Of a stretch of 64,000 nt of DNA, positions 1-9,040 are shown in pieces. A model generated the notes under the pieces. It saw nothing but the letters and a program-made list of their open reading frames with translations. It was not told the origin of the DNA and ran no database searches. A program made the translations under genes and the position numbers. This DNA is from Ensifer sp. LCM 4579 (GTDB lineage Bacteria > Pseudomonadota > Alphaproteobacteria > Rhizobiales > Rhizobiaceae): positions 172,064 to 236,063 of the forward strand of contig NZ_MDDV01000004.1 in assembly GCF_001854885.1 (NCBI RefSeq), in the 5' to 3' direction. Each line of letters opens with the position of its first letter. Positions within the stretch are counted from its first letter, which is position 1.

Positions 1-339
1 GACCCCGCCCCGGATGATCTCGATTGCGTACGCCCCACCATTGATGCCGAGAGCAATGATCGCCGTAACGGTCGGGTTGAGCCGTATGCCCATGAGAGGG
101 AGGGCGAAATATATGAAGAAGATCTGCACGAGGAATGGCGTATTGCGCACGACCTCGACGAACACGATCACGGGAGTGCGCGTGATCTCGCTCTTGGACG
201 TCCTTGCAACAACGCCCAGGATTCCGATGACGAGTGCCAGGAGCATCCCAGCCAACGCAAGGCCAAGCGTTCCAAGCGAACCCCATAGCAATTCCGGGGC
301 GCGGTCGAGGACCGCACCGAAATCGAACCTATAAGTCAT
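1..339 (-). CDS. Amino-acid ABC transporter permease (HisM/GlnP type), partial
   Basis: The visible 113 residues are the N-terminus of an inner-membrane permease for a polar amino-acid type ABC importer. They show a first membrane helix rich in Leu, Ala and Gly, then the VEVVRNTPFLVQIFFIYF stretch typical of the HisM/GlnP family, and the start of the next helix. The ATG at 339 is preceded by GGAGG. The gene runs off the left edge of the window. It lies 46 bp downstream of the isomerase-like gene on the same strand, so it probably belongs to the GntR-led operon. The binding-protein-like gene at 4685 may be a relative of its partner. The substrate cannot be read; an aromatic acid or an amino acid is only a guess. 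Confidence 0.85.
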   Translation of the reverse strand, partial: MTYRFDFGAVLDRAPELLWGSLGTLGLALAGMLLALVIGILGVVARTSKSEITRTPVIVFVEVVRNTPFLVQIFFIYFALPLMGIRLNPTVTAIIALGINGGAYAIEIIRGGV

Positions 340-385
340 GTAAGACTTCCTCCCTCCGACCGGCCCACGCCGCGTCGGCGCCGGA

Positions 386-1207
386 TCACTGATCCGGTTT
401 CAAACTTCCCAGTGCGCTGTCATGCAGATGTTTTAGATGTGCCTCCGGGTCCACCGACCCGACGAATGGCACTTCAACGGAGATAGCAGTACCGTGTTCG
501 GTTGCCGCCCAGAGGTCCTTCAACGGCAATTCGCCTTCTCCAGGAGCGAGCCTGCCGCCTCTCGCCTCGGCGATCATTGCGTCCGATGTTTTGGGAGCAG
601 GCCCGCGGACGTCGCAAAGCTGGAGGTGTTTTACCTTCCCTGAATTTGCGCGAAGCTCGTCGAGCGAGGCTCCGTTTCGGAAGAAGTGAATCCCGTCAAC
701 GAGGGCACCGGCGTTCTCCGCTCCACAGGAGTTCACGACCGCAACACTGTCGCCAAAGGTTCTTACCGTCCGCCAGCCCATGTTTTCGATGTCGACCGAC
801 ATGCCATATCGCGCCGCGAGGGCGCAAAACTCGGAAAGGTTCGTGGCAAGACGGTCGCGGTCTCGATCATCGCCGCAAACACTCAGCCGGCGCGCCCCTA
901 TGTTCGCAGCGGCTGCCACGGTCGCCTCATGGGAGGCCGCAACGAAGCTCTCGTCGATCACGAAGAACTCGATGTCGAACACCTTGATGCCTTCGCCATC
1001 GGCAACTGCCTTGAATTCCTGGGCACTCCGGCTGCCCACCGGCAACTCGTAGAAAGGGGCTCCGGGAAAGGCGGGGTGCAGACGCAGGCCTATCGACGCA
1101 AAACCCGCCCGAGCAGCCATCACGGCGAATTCCTTGGGCGGCAGCGCGATGGATGAAAAATGCGCCACGCCCAGTTCAGGGCCCGATCCTGGCGTCGCGA
1201 CGGTCAT
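386..1207 (-). CDS. Sugar phosphate isomerase/epimerase-like TIM-barrel protein
   Basis: This 273-residue protein has the xylose-isomerase-like/AP-endonuclease-2 TIM-barrel fold. Possible metal ligands sit in DIENMGWR, LVDGIHFFR, HLQLCDV and SVEVPF, giving the usual Glu/Asp/His/Glu pattern. The family includes hydroxypyruvate isomerase, inosose dehydratase and 3-dehydroshikimate dehydratase, so the substrate is open. In a locus with ring-cleavage genes a dehydratase or isomerase that feeds an aromatic pathway is possible (inference). The start is the ATG at 1207, which shares its A with the TGA of the GntR gene (TGATG), a sign of translational coupling. The longer frame reading upstream only overlaps the regulator. 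Confidence 0.75.
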   Translation of the reverse strand: MTVATPGSGPELGVAHFSSIALPPKEFAVMAARAGFASIGLRLHPAFPGAPFYELPVGSRSAQEFKAVADGEGIKVFDIEFFVIDESFVAASHEATVAAAANIGARRLSVCGDDRDRDRLATNLSEFCALAARYGMSVDIENMGWRTVRTFGDSVAVVNSCGAENAGALVDGIHFFRNGASLDELRANSGKVKHLQLCDVRGPAPKTSDAMIAEARGGRLAPGEGELPLKDLWAATEHGTAISVEVPFVGSVDPEAHLKHLHDSALGSLKPDQ

Positions 1208-1944
1208 CACAAGATCCCCTTCGTCGCGAGGTGATTGCGCAGATTGGTTCCCGTGCGGTGGATATGCTGGCGCAACATGTCGCACGCATAGTCCAGGTCC
1301 CGCGCGACGGCTCCCTGAGCGATCTCGCTGTGCTCCTGGTTGACGTTGCGGTCGCCCGACGTGCGGGTCAGAAACACCCGGCGATAACGGTCGTTGAGAT
1401 TGAGAAGCAGTCTGCAGAAATGGAGCAGGATCGGCTTCCCGCAGCCGGATATCAGTGTCAGATGAAATTCGCGGTGGAGCTCTTCCCAGCGCTCCAGCGT
1501 CTCCGGCCGAGCCGCGTCACGCTCGGTGCGGTTCAGGCGATGCAGCGCGCGCATGACGTTGCCTTCCCACTCGACATCGCCGACCCGCATGGACTCGCGA
1601 AGCGCAAAGATTTCAAACTCTTCGCGCAGGGTGGTTATCTCTTCCAGATTGGCCAAGGAAATTGGTGAAACGCGGTAGCCGCGATTGTCCTCGAACTCCA
1701 CCAGACCGTCCGATATCAGCCGCGCCAACCCTTCACGCAGCGGACTGAGGCTCACGTTGAACGTCTTGCGCGCCTTGTCGAGATTGATCTTGCTGCCGGC
1801 CTGAAGCTCGCCGGAGATGATCGCCTCACGGAGACGGGATGCAAGCTGGCTTCCAATTGTGTTTTTGCCGTCATCGAGAAAGCCAGAAGACGATGGAGCA
1901 TCTTCTGTCGTCGGAGCAAATGCGCCGTCGTCGTCCGCCACCAT
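1207..1944 (-). CDS. GntR-family transcriptional regulator (FCD subfamily)
   Basis: This 245-residue regulator has an N-terminal winged helix-turn-helix around residues 25-90 (SPLREGLARLISDGLVE is the recognition region). A C-terminal all-helical FCD ligand domain follows, with the metal-site pattern EFHLTLISGCGKP, EHSEIA and QHIHRTG. The FCD group typically represses catabolic operons and responds to acids. The ATG at 1944 is chosen because GGAGGA lies just upstream; the in-frame TTG further out would consume that site. It is divergent from the dioxygenase operon and coupled to the isomerase-like gene. Candidate operators lie in the 253-bp divergent region, where CGATTATT occurs twice. Confidence 0.85.
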   Translation of the reverse strand: MVADDDGAFAPTTEDAPSSSGFLDDGKNTIGSQLASRLREAIISGELQAGSKINLDKARKTFNVSLSPLREGLARLISDGLVEFEDNRGYRVSPISLANLEEITTLREEFEIFALRESMRVGDVEWEGNVMRALHRLNRTERDAARPETLERWEELHREFHLTLISGCGKPILLHFCRLLLNLNDRYRRVFLTRTSGDRNVNQEHSEIAQGAVARDLDYACDMLRQHIHRTGTNLRNHLATKGIL

Positions 1945-2143
1945 TGTTCCTCCCAAGGCTCCTCAAGTTAATTGTCGATGATCGATACTATAAACGATTA
2001 TTCAAGTCAACCTGAGTGCGCTAAAATCTGCAAAAAGCCAAGAATTTAGCACTTTAAGAAGAAACTATGCCGCAATATCAATGCGTTACATGCTAATATC
2101 CTGTTTCTCCCGGCTCATTGGCGTCGCGAGAACGTGCGGCGGC

Positions 2144-2172
2144 CTTGACAGATAATCGATTATTTGGATAGT
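2144..2172 (+). promoter_or_regulatory. Promoter with embedded palindromic operator for the dioxygenase operon
   Basis: CTTGAC (2144-2149) and GATAGT (2167-2172) are 17 bp apart, close to the rhizobial sigma-70 pattern CTTGAC-N17-CTATAT. The spacer contains the perfect 12-bp palindrome ATAATCGATTAT at 2152-2163. The same half CGATTATT recurs at 1995-2002, on the GntR side of the divergent region. A protein bound at the palindrome would block RNA polymerase, so GntR repression is the simple reading. Binding itself is inferred. Confidence 0.55.
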
Positions 2173-2197
2173 CAGGGAAATCGGGAGGTAGCCCCAC

Positions 2198-3091
2198 ATG
2201 GTGATCAAAACTGAAAGCGATCTGACGCCAGCCGTCCTCGCTGTGATGAATCGCACTGAAGACCCCCGCCTGCGAGAAATCCTCGTCGCGATGGTCACGC
2301 ATCTTCATGCCTTCGTGCGCAAGGTTCGACTGACGGAGGTCGAGTTTCGGGAGGCGACAGCCATGCTGAACGAGATCGGGAAGCTGCATACCGATCATCA
2401 CAACGAGTTTGTGCTGATGGCCGGTTCTCTTGGCGTGTCTTCACTTGTCTGCCTGCTGAACAATGGGGACAGCGGACAGACTGAGACCTCCCAGTCGCTG
2501 TTGGGCCCATTCTGGCGCCTCAACTCTCCGCGAGTCGAGAATGGCGGGACGATCATCCGATCCGAGACGCCGGGCACTCCCTTGTTCGTGCATGCCAGGG
2601 TCGTCGACCGCGACCGTAAGCCAATCGCCGGCGCCGAAGTGGATGTATGGCATGCATCTCCCGTCGGTCTTTACGAAAACCAGGATCCGGACCAGGCCGA
2701 GATGAACTTGCGCGGCAAATTCATGACCGACGAGCAAGGTCGGTTCTGGTTCAGGACAGTCAAGATGGTCGGCTATCCGATACCGATCGATGGCGTGGTC
2801 GGACGCCTGCTGAAAGCTCAGGGACGCCATCCGTACCGACCAGCGCACCTGCACGCACTGATCTTCAAGGACGGATACAAGACGCTGATTTCCCAGGTCT
2901 TCGACCCCAGCGACCCGACGATCGACTCCGATGTTCAGTTCGGTGTCACGGCAGCGCTGACCGGCGACTTCATTCGTCATGAGGAGCCCCATCCGACCGA
3001 AGCGGACATTCCTGGTCCGTGGTTCTCGCTCGACTACACCTATGTCATGGAGCCCGGCGAAGCCGTTTTGCCGCGTCCCCCGATCAAATAA
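2198..3091 (+). CDS. Intradiol ring-cleavage dioxygenase (hydroxyquinol 1,2-dioxygenase-like)
   Basis: This 297-residue protein opens an aromatic diol between its two hydroxyl groups using Fe(III) and O2. It has the N-terminal helical dimerisation region of catechol/hydroxyquinol dioxygenases (about residues 5-105), followed by the beta-sandwich catalytic domain. The iron ligands are visible as Tyr in PVGLYENQ, then Tyr, His and His in HPYRPAHLHA. Overall it looks closer to hydroxyquinol 1,2-dioxygenase than to protocatechuate 3,4-dioxygenase. The ATG follows GGGAGGTA. It is the first gene of a four-gene plus-strand operon divergent from GntR. No maleylacetate reductase, the usual partner of a hydroxyquinol dioxygenase, is present in the window. 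Confidence 0.85.
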   Translation: MVIKTESDLTPAVLAVMNRTEDPRLREILVAMVTHLHAFVRKVRLTEVEFREATAMLNEIGKLHTDHHNEFVLMAGSLGVSSLVCLLNNGDSGQTETSQSLLGPFWRLNSPRVENGGTIIRSETPGTPLFVHARVVDRDRKPIAGAEVDVWHASPVGLYENQDPDQAEMNLRGKFMTDEQGRFWFRTVKMVGYPIPIDGVVGRLLKAQGRHPYRPAHLHALIFKDGYKTLISQVFDPSDPTIDSDVQFGVTAALTGDFIRHEEPHPTEADIPGPWFSLDYTYVMEPGEAVLPRPPIK

Positions 3092-3115
3092 ATCACGATC
3101 AGCAGGGCAAACGAT

Positions 3116-3898
3116 ATGATCACCGAAGAAGAACGCCGGGCCGCAGCAGACGCGCTGCTCAAAGCTGAAATCGAGCGCAAGCCGATCATACAGCCCAGCG
3201 AGACCTACCCGAACCTCGAACTCGAGGACGCCTACCGAATTCAGGCTTTGTGGGCAGAGGCGAGGGTAGCCAAGGGCGCACGATTCGTCGGCCATAAGAT
3301 TGGCCTGACGTCACGCGCAATGCAGATGGCTTCGAAGATGACGGAGCCGGACTACGGCTGCATTCTCGACGATGCGCTTTACAACGACGGAGCGCAGATC
3401 AGGGCTGACTTGTTTATCAAACCGCGCCTCGAGGTCGAACTGGCCTTTGTCATGGGTGAGGATCTCGTCGGCCCCGGCACCAGGATCTATGACGTCATGC
3501 GTGCGACCGAGTTCGTCGTCCCGGCGCTCGAGATTATCGACTATCGGACCGAAATCCCTCGAGCGATCACCGATACCATTGCGGACAACGCGGCTTTTGG
3601 CGCCCTCGTCGTTGGCGGCCGTATAATTCGCCCGATGGACATTGATATCCGTTGGGTCGGAGCGACTCTTTCCAAGAACGGCATCATCGAGGAGTCGGGC
3701 GTGTCGGCGGCGATCATGGGACATCCGGCAGCCGGCATCGCGTGGCTGGTCAACAAACTTCATGCTGTGGGCGGTGGCCTGAAGAAGGGACAAATAGTCC
3801 TGGCCGGCTCCTTCACGCGTCCTGTCGATATCGCGAAAGGTGATGTCATTCAGGCCGACTATGGCCCTGTCGGCTCCATCGGCGTGTCGTTCGTGTGA
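3116..3898 (+). CDS. hpaH: 2-oxo-hepta-3-ene-1,7-dioate hydratase-like (HpaH/MhpD family)
   Basis: This 260-residue protein belongs to the HpaH/MhpD/4-oxalocrotonate decarboxylase family, a branch of the fumarylacetoacetate hydrolase superfamily. These enzymes hydrate or decarboxylate 2-hydroxy-dienoates made by extradiol cleavage. Family hallmarks are [12 protein letters not shown] near residues 60-75, the acidic metal-site run [12 protein letters not shown] near residues 102-114, and ALEIIDYR. It starts 25 bp after the dioxygenase and ends just before the aldolase start. The classical substrate comes from homoprotocatechuate meta-cleavage, which does not match the intradiol enzyme upstream, so the true substrate may differ and the symbol marks the family only. 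Confidence 0.75.
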   Translation: MITEEERRAAADALLKAEIERKPIIQPSETYPNLELEDAYRIQALWAEARVAKGARFVGHKIGLTSRAMQMASKMTEPDYGCILDDALYNDGAQIRADLFIKPRLEVELAFVMGEDLVGPGTRIYDVMRATEFVVPALEIIDYRTEIPRAITDTIADNAAFGALVVGGRIIRPMDIDIRWVGATLSKNGIIEESGVSAAIMGHPAAGIAWLVNKLHAVGGGLKKGQIVLAGSFTRPVDIAKGDVIQADYGPVGSIGVSFV

Positions 3899-3906
3899 GG
3901 TGCTGG

Positions 3907-4698
3907 ATGGAACATCCTGTCAATCGGTTCAAGCGGAAGCTTCTTGCTGGTCAAAGTCAGATCGGCCTGTGGTGTGGCCTGCCGGGAAACTACGCCGCAG
4001 AAATCGTCGCGCCTTCAGGTTTCGATTGGCTCCTGTTCGACACGGAACATTCTCCGGGTGACGTTCTGACCGTCCTGCCACAATTGCAAGCAGTCGCACC
4101 ATACGACGTTTCCCCGGTCGTCCGCCCGGCCATCAACGACCCCGTTCTGATCAAACGTTTCCTGGATATCGGCGTTCAGACGCTGCTCATTCCCTACGTT
4201 CAGAACGCGGATGAGGCGAAAGCCGCAGTCGCGGCCGTGCGATATCCTCCGGATGGAATTCGTGGTGTTTCCGCCCTGACGCGTGCCACTCGTTTTGGCC
4301 GGGTTGCGAACTATGCGCAAAATGCGGAACGGGAAATTTGCCTGTTGCTGCAAGTCGAGACGCGGGAAGCGCTTGGCAACCTCGAGTCGATTGCCTCGGT
4401 AGAGGGCGTGGATGGGGTATTCGTAGGACCGGCAGACCTGGCAGCGAGTTTCGGACACAGGGGCCAACCGAGCCATCCGGAGGTGGTCGATGCAATTGTC
4501 GACGCGATCGAACGCCTGAAAGCCTTGGGCAAGCCTGCGGGCATTCTTACCCCGGATGAGAAGTTCGCGGCACGCTGCATCTCGCTGGGAACACTATTCA
4601 CTGCCGTTGGTGTCGATGTCGCTGTTCTGGCAAGGGGATCGGAAGCACTCGCGGCACGATTTGCATCGCAAGGAGCGTGCCGCGATGCCGGAACGTGA
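3907..4698 (+). CDS. hpaI: HpcH/HpaI-family class II aldolase
   Basis: This 263-residue aldolase is of the HpaI/GarL type and would cleave a 4-hydroxy-2-oxo-dioate to pyruvate plus an aldehyde using a divalent metal. Signature segments are [15 protein letters not shown] near residues 40-54 with the conserved Glu, [16 protein letters not shown] with a metal-binding Glu, and [14 protein letters not shown] with a metal-binding Asp. The ATG at 3907 is preferred because GAGG at 3897-3900 sits at normal spacing and overlaps the TGA of the hydratase. A GTG at 3895 is also in frame. Together with HpaH it forms the hydratase-aldolase end of a ring-cleavage pathway. Confidence 0.8.
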   Translation: MEHPVNRFKRKLLAGQSQIGLWCGLPGNYAAEIVAPSGFDWLLFDTEHSPGDVLTVLPQLQAVAPYDVSPVVRPAINDPVLIKRFLDIGVQTLLIPYVQNADEAKAAVAAVRYPPDGIRGVSALTRATRFGRVANYAQNAEREICLLLQVETREALGNLESIASVEGVDGVFVGPADLAASFGHRGQPSHPEVVDAIVDAIERLKALGKPAGILTPDEKFAARCISLGTLFTAVGVDVAVLARGSEALAARFASQGACRDAGT

Positions 4699-5371
4699 TG
4701 AGCTCCTCACTGAAATCGCACCGACGGGGGTCATCAGAGCGGCGCTCAACATGTCGAATGCCGCACTTGTCCAACTCGATCCAGCGACAGGCGCTCTAAC
4801 AGGGCCGAGCCCGCAGATCGCGATCGCACTCGCGGCAGAACTCGACTGCGGTTTGTCGCTGGTTCAATACGGATCGGCTGCTGACATTCTTGCGGCTGCC
4901 GAAGCCAACGAGTGGGACGTTGCGTTCATTGCTTCCGATCCGTCACGTGCCGACAGCTTCTCCTTCTCGCCACCCTATGCCACGGTGACCGCCAGCTTTC
5001 TGGTGTCAGACAGTAGCCGGCTCAGCAGCGTGGGGCATGTCGACGTCGAAGGGGTGCGCATTGCCGCAGCCAGAACCGCTGCGTATACAAAACAGCTTGA
5101 GCGACAGGTTAGAAATGCAATCCTCCTCCATACCGAAGGTCCCGCCTCCGCCCTGGACATGCTTGTATCCTCCCAGTGCGATGCGGCTGCTGGCTTGACC
5201 CAGTCCCTGTCACGTTTCTGCGAAGAGAATTCAGGCTTCCGCGTTGTTGAGGGGACATTCTCGAAAGTGCCTCAGGCGATCGCCGTGCATCGCAGGTGCG
5301 TTCACGCTTCAAACTTCCTGTCGGACTTCATCCAACAGCATTGCAGTGCAGGTAAGCCGGGCAATGCTTGA
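4685..5371 (+). CDS. Solute-binding protein family 3-like protein without signal peptide
   Basis: This 228-residue protein resembles the amino-acid-type periplasmic binding fold (SBP family 3). Features include [14 protein letters not shown] at the start of the first lobe, the [14 protein letters not shown] hinge segment, [10 protein letters not shown], and a second lobe ending near the C-terminus. It starts at the ATG at 4685, overlapping the aldolase stop by 14 bp. From that start there is no hydrophobic secretion signal, and the upstream in-frame reading lies inside the aldolase gene. It may be a cytoplasmic ligand-binding protein or an enzyme-like relative such as a cyclohexadienyl-dehydratase-type fold. 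The role is unknown. Confidence 0.65.
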   Translation: MPERDELLTEIAPTGVIRAALNMSNAALVQLDPATGALTGPSPQIAIALAAELDCGLSLVQYGSAADILAAAEANEWDVAFIASDPSRADSFSFSPPYATVTASFLVSDSSRLSSVGHVDVEGVRIAAARTAAYTKQLERQVRNAILLHTEGPASALDMLVSSQCDAAAGLTQSLSRFCEENSGFRVVEGTFSKVPQAIAVHRRCVHASNFLSDFIQQHCSAGKPGNA

Positions 5372-5493
5372 TTTGAATAACTTTGAGCGACCGGCGAGGC
5401 GAGGCTTTGTTGGCGCTGCCGACCGGCCGGCGAATATCGCTGGCTGCGCTCAGGGTAGGATTCACCCCCTCCCGCAAGCAACTCCGAAAATGA

Positions 5494-6441
5494 TCACGGC
5501 CCGAACACCGACCATCCCGTGCGCGCCGCCAGCATCTCGAGCGCCAGCGAACCGCGCAGCGAATTTCCGTTCTCGTTGAGGCCCGGCGACCAGACGGCGA
5601 TCGAGGCCCTGCCCGGCGCAACCGCCATGATACCGCCGCCGACGCCGCTTTTCGCCGGCAGGCCGACGCGATAGGCGAAGTCGCCGGAGCCGTCATAATG
5701 GCCGCAGGTGAGCATCAGCGCGTTGATGCGCCGGGCCCGCTGCCGCGAGACGACGGAATGCCCAGTCAACGGGTTGCTGCCGCCGGCGGCGAGGAACAGC
5801 CCCGCCTTGGCAAGCTGGCTGCAGGTCATCGCCAGCGCGCAATGGTGGAAATAGACCCCGAGCACATGCTCGGCCGGATGGTCGAGCCGTCCGAAGGAGC
5901 GCATGAAATTGGCGAGCGCAAAATTGCGGAAGCCGGTTGCCGTTTCCGAACGCGCGACTTCGTGGTCGATTACGATCGTCTCGTCGTCGGCTAGGTAGCG
6001 CACGAACCGCACGATCTCACCGATCAGCTCCCTCGGCGTGTGGCCGGCAAGGATCAGATCGCTGATGGTGATCGCCCCGGCATTGATGAACGGATTGCGC
6101 GGTTTGCCGCCCTCGTGTTCGAGCTGGACGATCGAATTGAAGGCTGAGCCGGACGGCTCGCGCCCGACCCGGTGCCAGATGTTCTCGCCATGCTTCCCGA
6201 GTGCCAGGGTCAAGGTGAAAACCTTGGAGACGCTTTGGATCGAGAACGGTACCTCCGCGTCGCCGACGCGGTGCAATTCGCCATCCGTCGTCACGATCGC
6301 CATGCCGAAATGCCGCGGGTTTACCCGAGCGAGCTGGGGAATATAGTCGGCAACCTTGCCCTCGCCGAAGCGCGGCGCCAGCTCCCGATAGATGTCGTCG
6401 AGGATCGACTGGAGATCCTGTTGCGCTGTCTGCTCCGGCAT
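5494..6441 (-). CDS. glsA: Glutaminase A
   Basis: This 315-residue enzyme hydrolyses glutamine to glutamate and ammonia. It has the serine beta-lactamase-like glutaminase fold with the catalytic SVSK motif in [16 protein letters not shown], followed by PFINAGAI and the substrate-binding Asn/Glu/Tyr segments seen in this family. Its length is close to the usual 305-310 residues. The ATG at 6441 is chosen because GAGGAG sits just upstream; the longer frame adds an unlikely Arg-rich tail. It reads in the same direction as rpsD but lies after the rpsD terminator, so it is probably a separate transcription unit. Confidence 0.92.
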   Translation of the reverse strand: MPEQTAQQDLQSILDDIYRELAPRFGEGKVADYIPQLARVNPRHFGMAIVTTDGELHRVGDAEVPFSIQSVSKVFTLTLALGKHGENIWHRVGREPSGSAFNSIVQLEHEGGKPRNPFINAGAITISDLILAGHTPRELIGEIVRFVRYLADDETIVIDHEVARSETATGFRNFALANFMRSFGRLDHPAEHVLGVYFHHCALAMTCSQLAKAGLFLAAGGSNPLTGHSVVSRQRARRINALMLTCGHYDGSGDFAYRVGLPAKSGVGGGIMAVAPGRASIAVWSPGLNENGNSLRGSLALEMLAARTGWSVFGP

Positions 6442-6537
6442 GCGGCACTCCTCGGCGCTGGCGTGGGAGAGACCCCGCGGGATCTTTTCCCGCCCGCGTC
6501 CCGCCAACTTATGAGATCCGTTCCGATCTTCCCCTAT

Positions 6538-6564
6538 AGAAAAACCGCCCGTTTCCGGGCGGTT
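6538..6564 (-). terminator. Rho-independent terminator of rpsD
   Basis: On the minus strand a CCGCCCG stem, a short loop and CGGGCGG are followed by TTTTT. It begins about 28 bp after the rpsD stop codon. Confidence 0.8.
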
Positions 6565-6591
6565 CCAAAAATCCAGCCACGAAGGCCCGGA

Positions 6592-7209
6592 TTAACGCGA
6601 ATAGAATTCGACGACCAGGTGCGGCTCCATGACGACCGGGTACGGAACGTCGGAGAGAACCGGAACGCGGGCATAGGTCGCGACCATCTTGTTGTGATCG
6701 ACTTCGATGTAGTCGGGAACGTCACGCTCGGCGAGCTGCACGGATTCGAGAACCGAAACGAGCTGCTTGGACTTTTCCTTGACTTCGATGACGTCGCCCG
6801 GCTTGCAGCGGTAGGAACCGATGTTGACGCGAACGCCGTTGACCTTCACGTGACCGTGGTTGACGAACTGGCGCGCAGCAAAAACCGTCGGAACGAACTT
6901 GGCGCGGTAGACGATCGCGTCGAGACGCGACTCGAGCAGGCCGACCAGGTTTTCCGGAGTGTCGCCCTTGCGGCGGGACGCTTCGTCGAAGATCGCGCGG
7001 AACTGCTTCTCACGAATGTCGCCGTAGTAGCCCTTCAGCTTCTGCTTGGCGCGCAGCTGCACACCGAAATCCGAGAGCTTGGACTTGCGGCGCTGGCCAT
7101 GCTGGCCCGGGCCGTATTCGCGGCGGTTGACCGGGGACTTCGGACGGCCCCAGATGTTTTCGCCCATGCGGCGGTCAATTTTGTACTTGGACGATTCGCG
7201 CTTGCTCAT
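6592..7209 (-). CDS. rpsD: 30S ribosomal protein S4
   Basis: This 205-residue primary-binding protein of the small ribosomal subunit starts with [20 protein letters not shown]. It contains the S4 RNA-binding domain around residues 95-160 ([20 protein letters not shown], then [15 protein letters not shown]). It usually organises the 5' domain of 16S rRNA and can repress its own operon. It stands alone here rather than in the alpha operon, as is common in rhizobia. The ATG at 7209 is preceded by GGAAATGC, and a strong terminator follows the gene. Confidence 0.97.
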   Translation of the reverse strand: MSKRESSKYKIDRRMGENIWGRPKSPVNRREYGPGQHGQRRKSKLSDFGVQLRAKQKLKGYYGDIREKQFRAIFDEASRRKGDTPENLVGLLESRLDAIVYRAKFVPTVFAARQFVNHGHVKVNGVRVNIGSYRCKPGDVIEVKEKSKQLVSVLESVQLAERDVPDYIEVDHNKMVATYARVPVLSDVPYPVVMEPHLVVEFYSR

Positions 7210-7340
7210 CGCATTTCCTTTCAAACGGTTACGCCGGTCTGTTGCCAAACCGGTCAAGGAAACACGCCCTCCTCTGAACCCGATTTCGGAGTTCTGACAG
7301 GCCTCTCGCGATCACGCGAACGCCAGGAAGCCACGGGACA

Positions 7341-7372
7341 TGTCAAATGAAACACCGGGCATCGCTGCCCGG
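7341..7372 (-). terminator. Probable terminator after the HerA-like gene
   Basis: CCGGGCA, loop, TGCCCGG at 7355-7372 forms a 7-bp stem, followed on the minus strand by a T-rich run (TGTTTCATTT). It is about 90 bp after the ATPase stop codon. Confidence 0.55.
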
Positions 7373-7461
7373 CGTTGGGCGGGTCTTTACGCAGAGGACG
7401 CTGATTTGTCAACGGAATATGACGCCGGCGGCAGATTTTCCTTGGCCGTCTTCGGCAAGGC

Positions 7462-8976
7462 TCACTCCGCCGCGGCGCGTCCGGCATTTCCTGCATCGGG
7501 CGCGTCGGCATTGCCCGGCGCGGTCTCCTTGCCGAGGTCGGGGAAGGCGACGATGCGCTTTCCGGAAAAATCCGCATGGGTGACGATCAGCCCCTGCTCC
7601 TCGAAGTAGCCGAGCAACCGTCGGGCGCGACGCGCGGAGTGCGTACCGTAAGCGCGGGCGATCATTGCATCCGAAGGGCACGGCAAACCCCGTACGGCCG
7701 CCTGGGCCATCATCAGGAACACTGCCTGCAGGTCCTCCGTCACTCTTTCGGCGAGTTGGACGGCAGAGGCCCAGGTCTCGGTCGCGGCCGTCTCCGGATC
7801 GACGCCGGAGCGCGCAACAGCCATCTTGCGGCGGAAGGCGCTCAATGTAAGCGCCGCCCCCGGCACGCGGCGTATACGGCAGCGCACGAGAAAGTCCTGA
7901 TAGAGTTCGGCATCGGGGCGGAAGGCGGCCTCCGGATTTGCAAGGATTTCGGCGAAGAGGCCATCGAGCAGCGCCTCCCGCTCCTCCGCCGACATTTCCG
8001 GCTGTGCCGGCTTGATTTCCGGCGGCGCCAGCGGTTCCGGCCGCGGGCGCGACAACTCGGCCAGGATGTCGCTTGCCGGGCGCGGCTGCGGGGCCGCACG
8101 GCGGATGACGGGCCGGGCCAATTCCTCCGGATCGGGCGTGAAGATCAGGTCTTCCACATCCTGCGGCGCTTCCGGCAAGGGCATCAGCTTCGGGCTCGTC
8201 GAGCGCGCCGACGTTTCGACCGAACCGATCGTCACCTTCAGCGGACGGCGCGAGAGCGCCGGTCCGAGCGCCACGAAGGAACCGCGCTTCAGGTCTCGGA
8301 ACATCTCCGCGGTGCGCCGGTCCATGCCGAGGAGATCGGCGGCGCGCTGCATGTCGATATCGAGAAAGGTCCGTCCCATCAGGAAATTGGACGCTTCGGC
8401 TGCGACGTTTTTCGCAAGCTTCGCCAGGCGCTGGGTGGCGATGACCCCGGCGAGTCCGCGCTTGCGGCCGCGGCACATCAGGTTCGTCATGGCGCCGAGA
8501 GAAATCTTGCGCGCCTCTTCCGATACGTCCCCGCCCACGGAAGGCGCGAACATCTGCGCCTCGTCGACCACGACCAGCACTGGATACCAATAGTCCCGGT
8601 CCGCATCGAACATTGCATTCAGGAACACGCCGGCGCTGCGCATCTGCTGCTCGATGTCCAGCCCCTCAAGCGAAAGCACGCAGGAGACGCGGTGCTGGCG
8701 GATGCGGGTGGCGATGCCGATCAGTTCCGCATCCGTGCGCTCGCCTTCGACCACCACGTGCCCGAACCTGTCGGCGAGCGTGACGAAATCGCCCTCCGGG
8801 TCGATGATGCATTGCTGCACCCAGGGCGCGGACTGTTCGAGCAGGCGACGCAAGAGATGCGACTTGCCGGAGCCGGAGTTACCCTGCACCAAGAGACGCG
8901 TCGCCAGAAGCTCTTCGATATCGAGCGAGGCCGAGGTCCCTTCGGACGTCGTTCCCATGTCGATGCCGACTTTCAT
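7462..8976 (-). CDS. HerA-like ATPase (DUF87), FtsK/HerA superfamily
   Basis: This 504-residue protein has Walker A GNSGSGKSHLLRR near residue 33 and Walker B VLVVVDEAQMFAP near residue 135. It also has a sensor-like GVIATQRLAKLAKNV segment and an arginine-rich CRGRKRG region. A C-terminal part with QDFLVRCRIRRVPG and a winged-helix-like ARRARRLLGYFEEQGL is linked through a Pro-rich stretch. HerA-type motors pump DNA, classically with the NurA nuclease in archaea. No nuclease gene adjoins it here, so the role in this bacterium is unassigned. The ATG at 8976 is chosen with AGAGG upstream; an in-frame GTG lies six bases earlier. Confidence 0.75.
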   Translation of the reverse strand: MKVGIDMGTTSEGTSASLDIEELLATRLLVQGNSGSGKSHLLRRLLEQSAPWVQQCIIDPEGDFVTLADRFGHVVVEGERTDAELIGIATRIRQHRVSCVLSLEGLDIEQQMRSAGVFLNAMFDADRDYWYPVLVVVDEAQMFAPSVGGDVSEEARKISLGAMTNLMCRGRKRGLAGVIATQRLAKLAKNVAAEASNFLMGRTFLDIDMQRAADLLGMDRRTAEMFRDLKRGSFVALGPALSRRPLKVTIGSVETSARSTSPKLMPLPEAPQDVEDLIFTPDPEELARPVIRRAAPQPRPASDILAELSRPRPEPLAPPEIKPAQPEMSAEEREALLDGLFAEILANPEAAFRPDAELYQDFLVRCRIRRVPGAALTLSAFRRKMAVARSGVDPETAATETWASAVQLAERVTEDLQAVFLMMAQAAVRGLPCPSDAMIARAYGTHSARRARRLLGYFEEQGLIVTHADFSGKRIVAFPDLGKETAPGNADAPDAGNAGRAAAE

Positions 8977-9040
8977 TGCCACCTCTTCGCTACAGATTGA
9001 TTCGTGATCCCGCCCGGGTCGTCAAAACGGGCGACACCTG

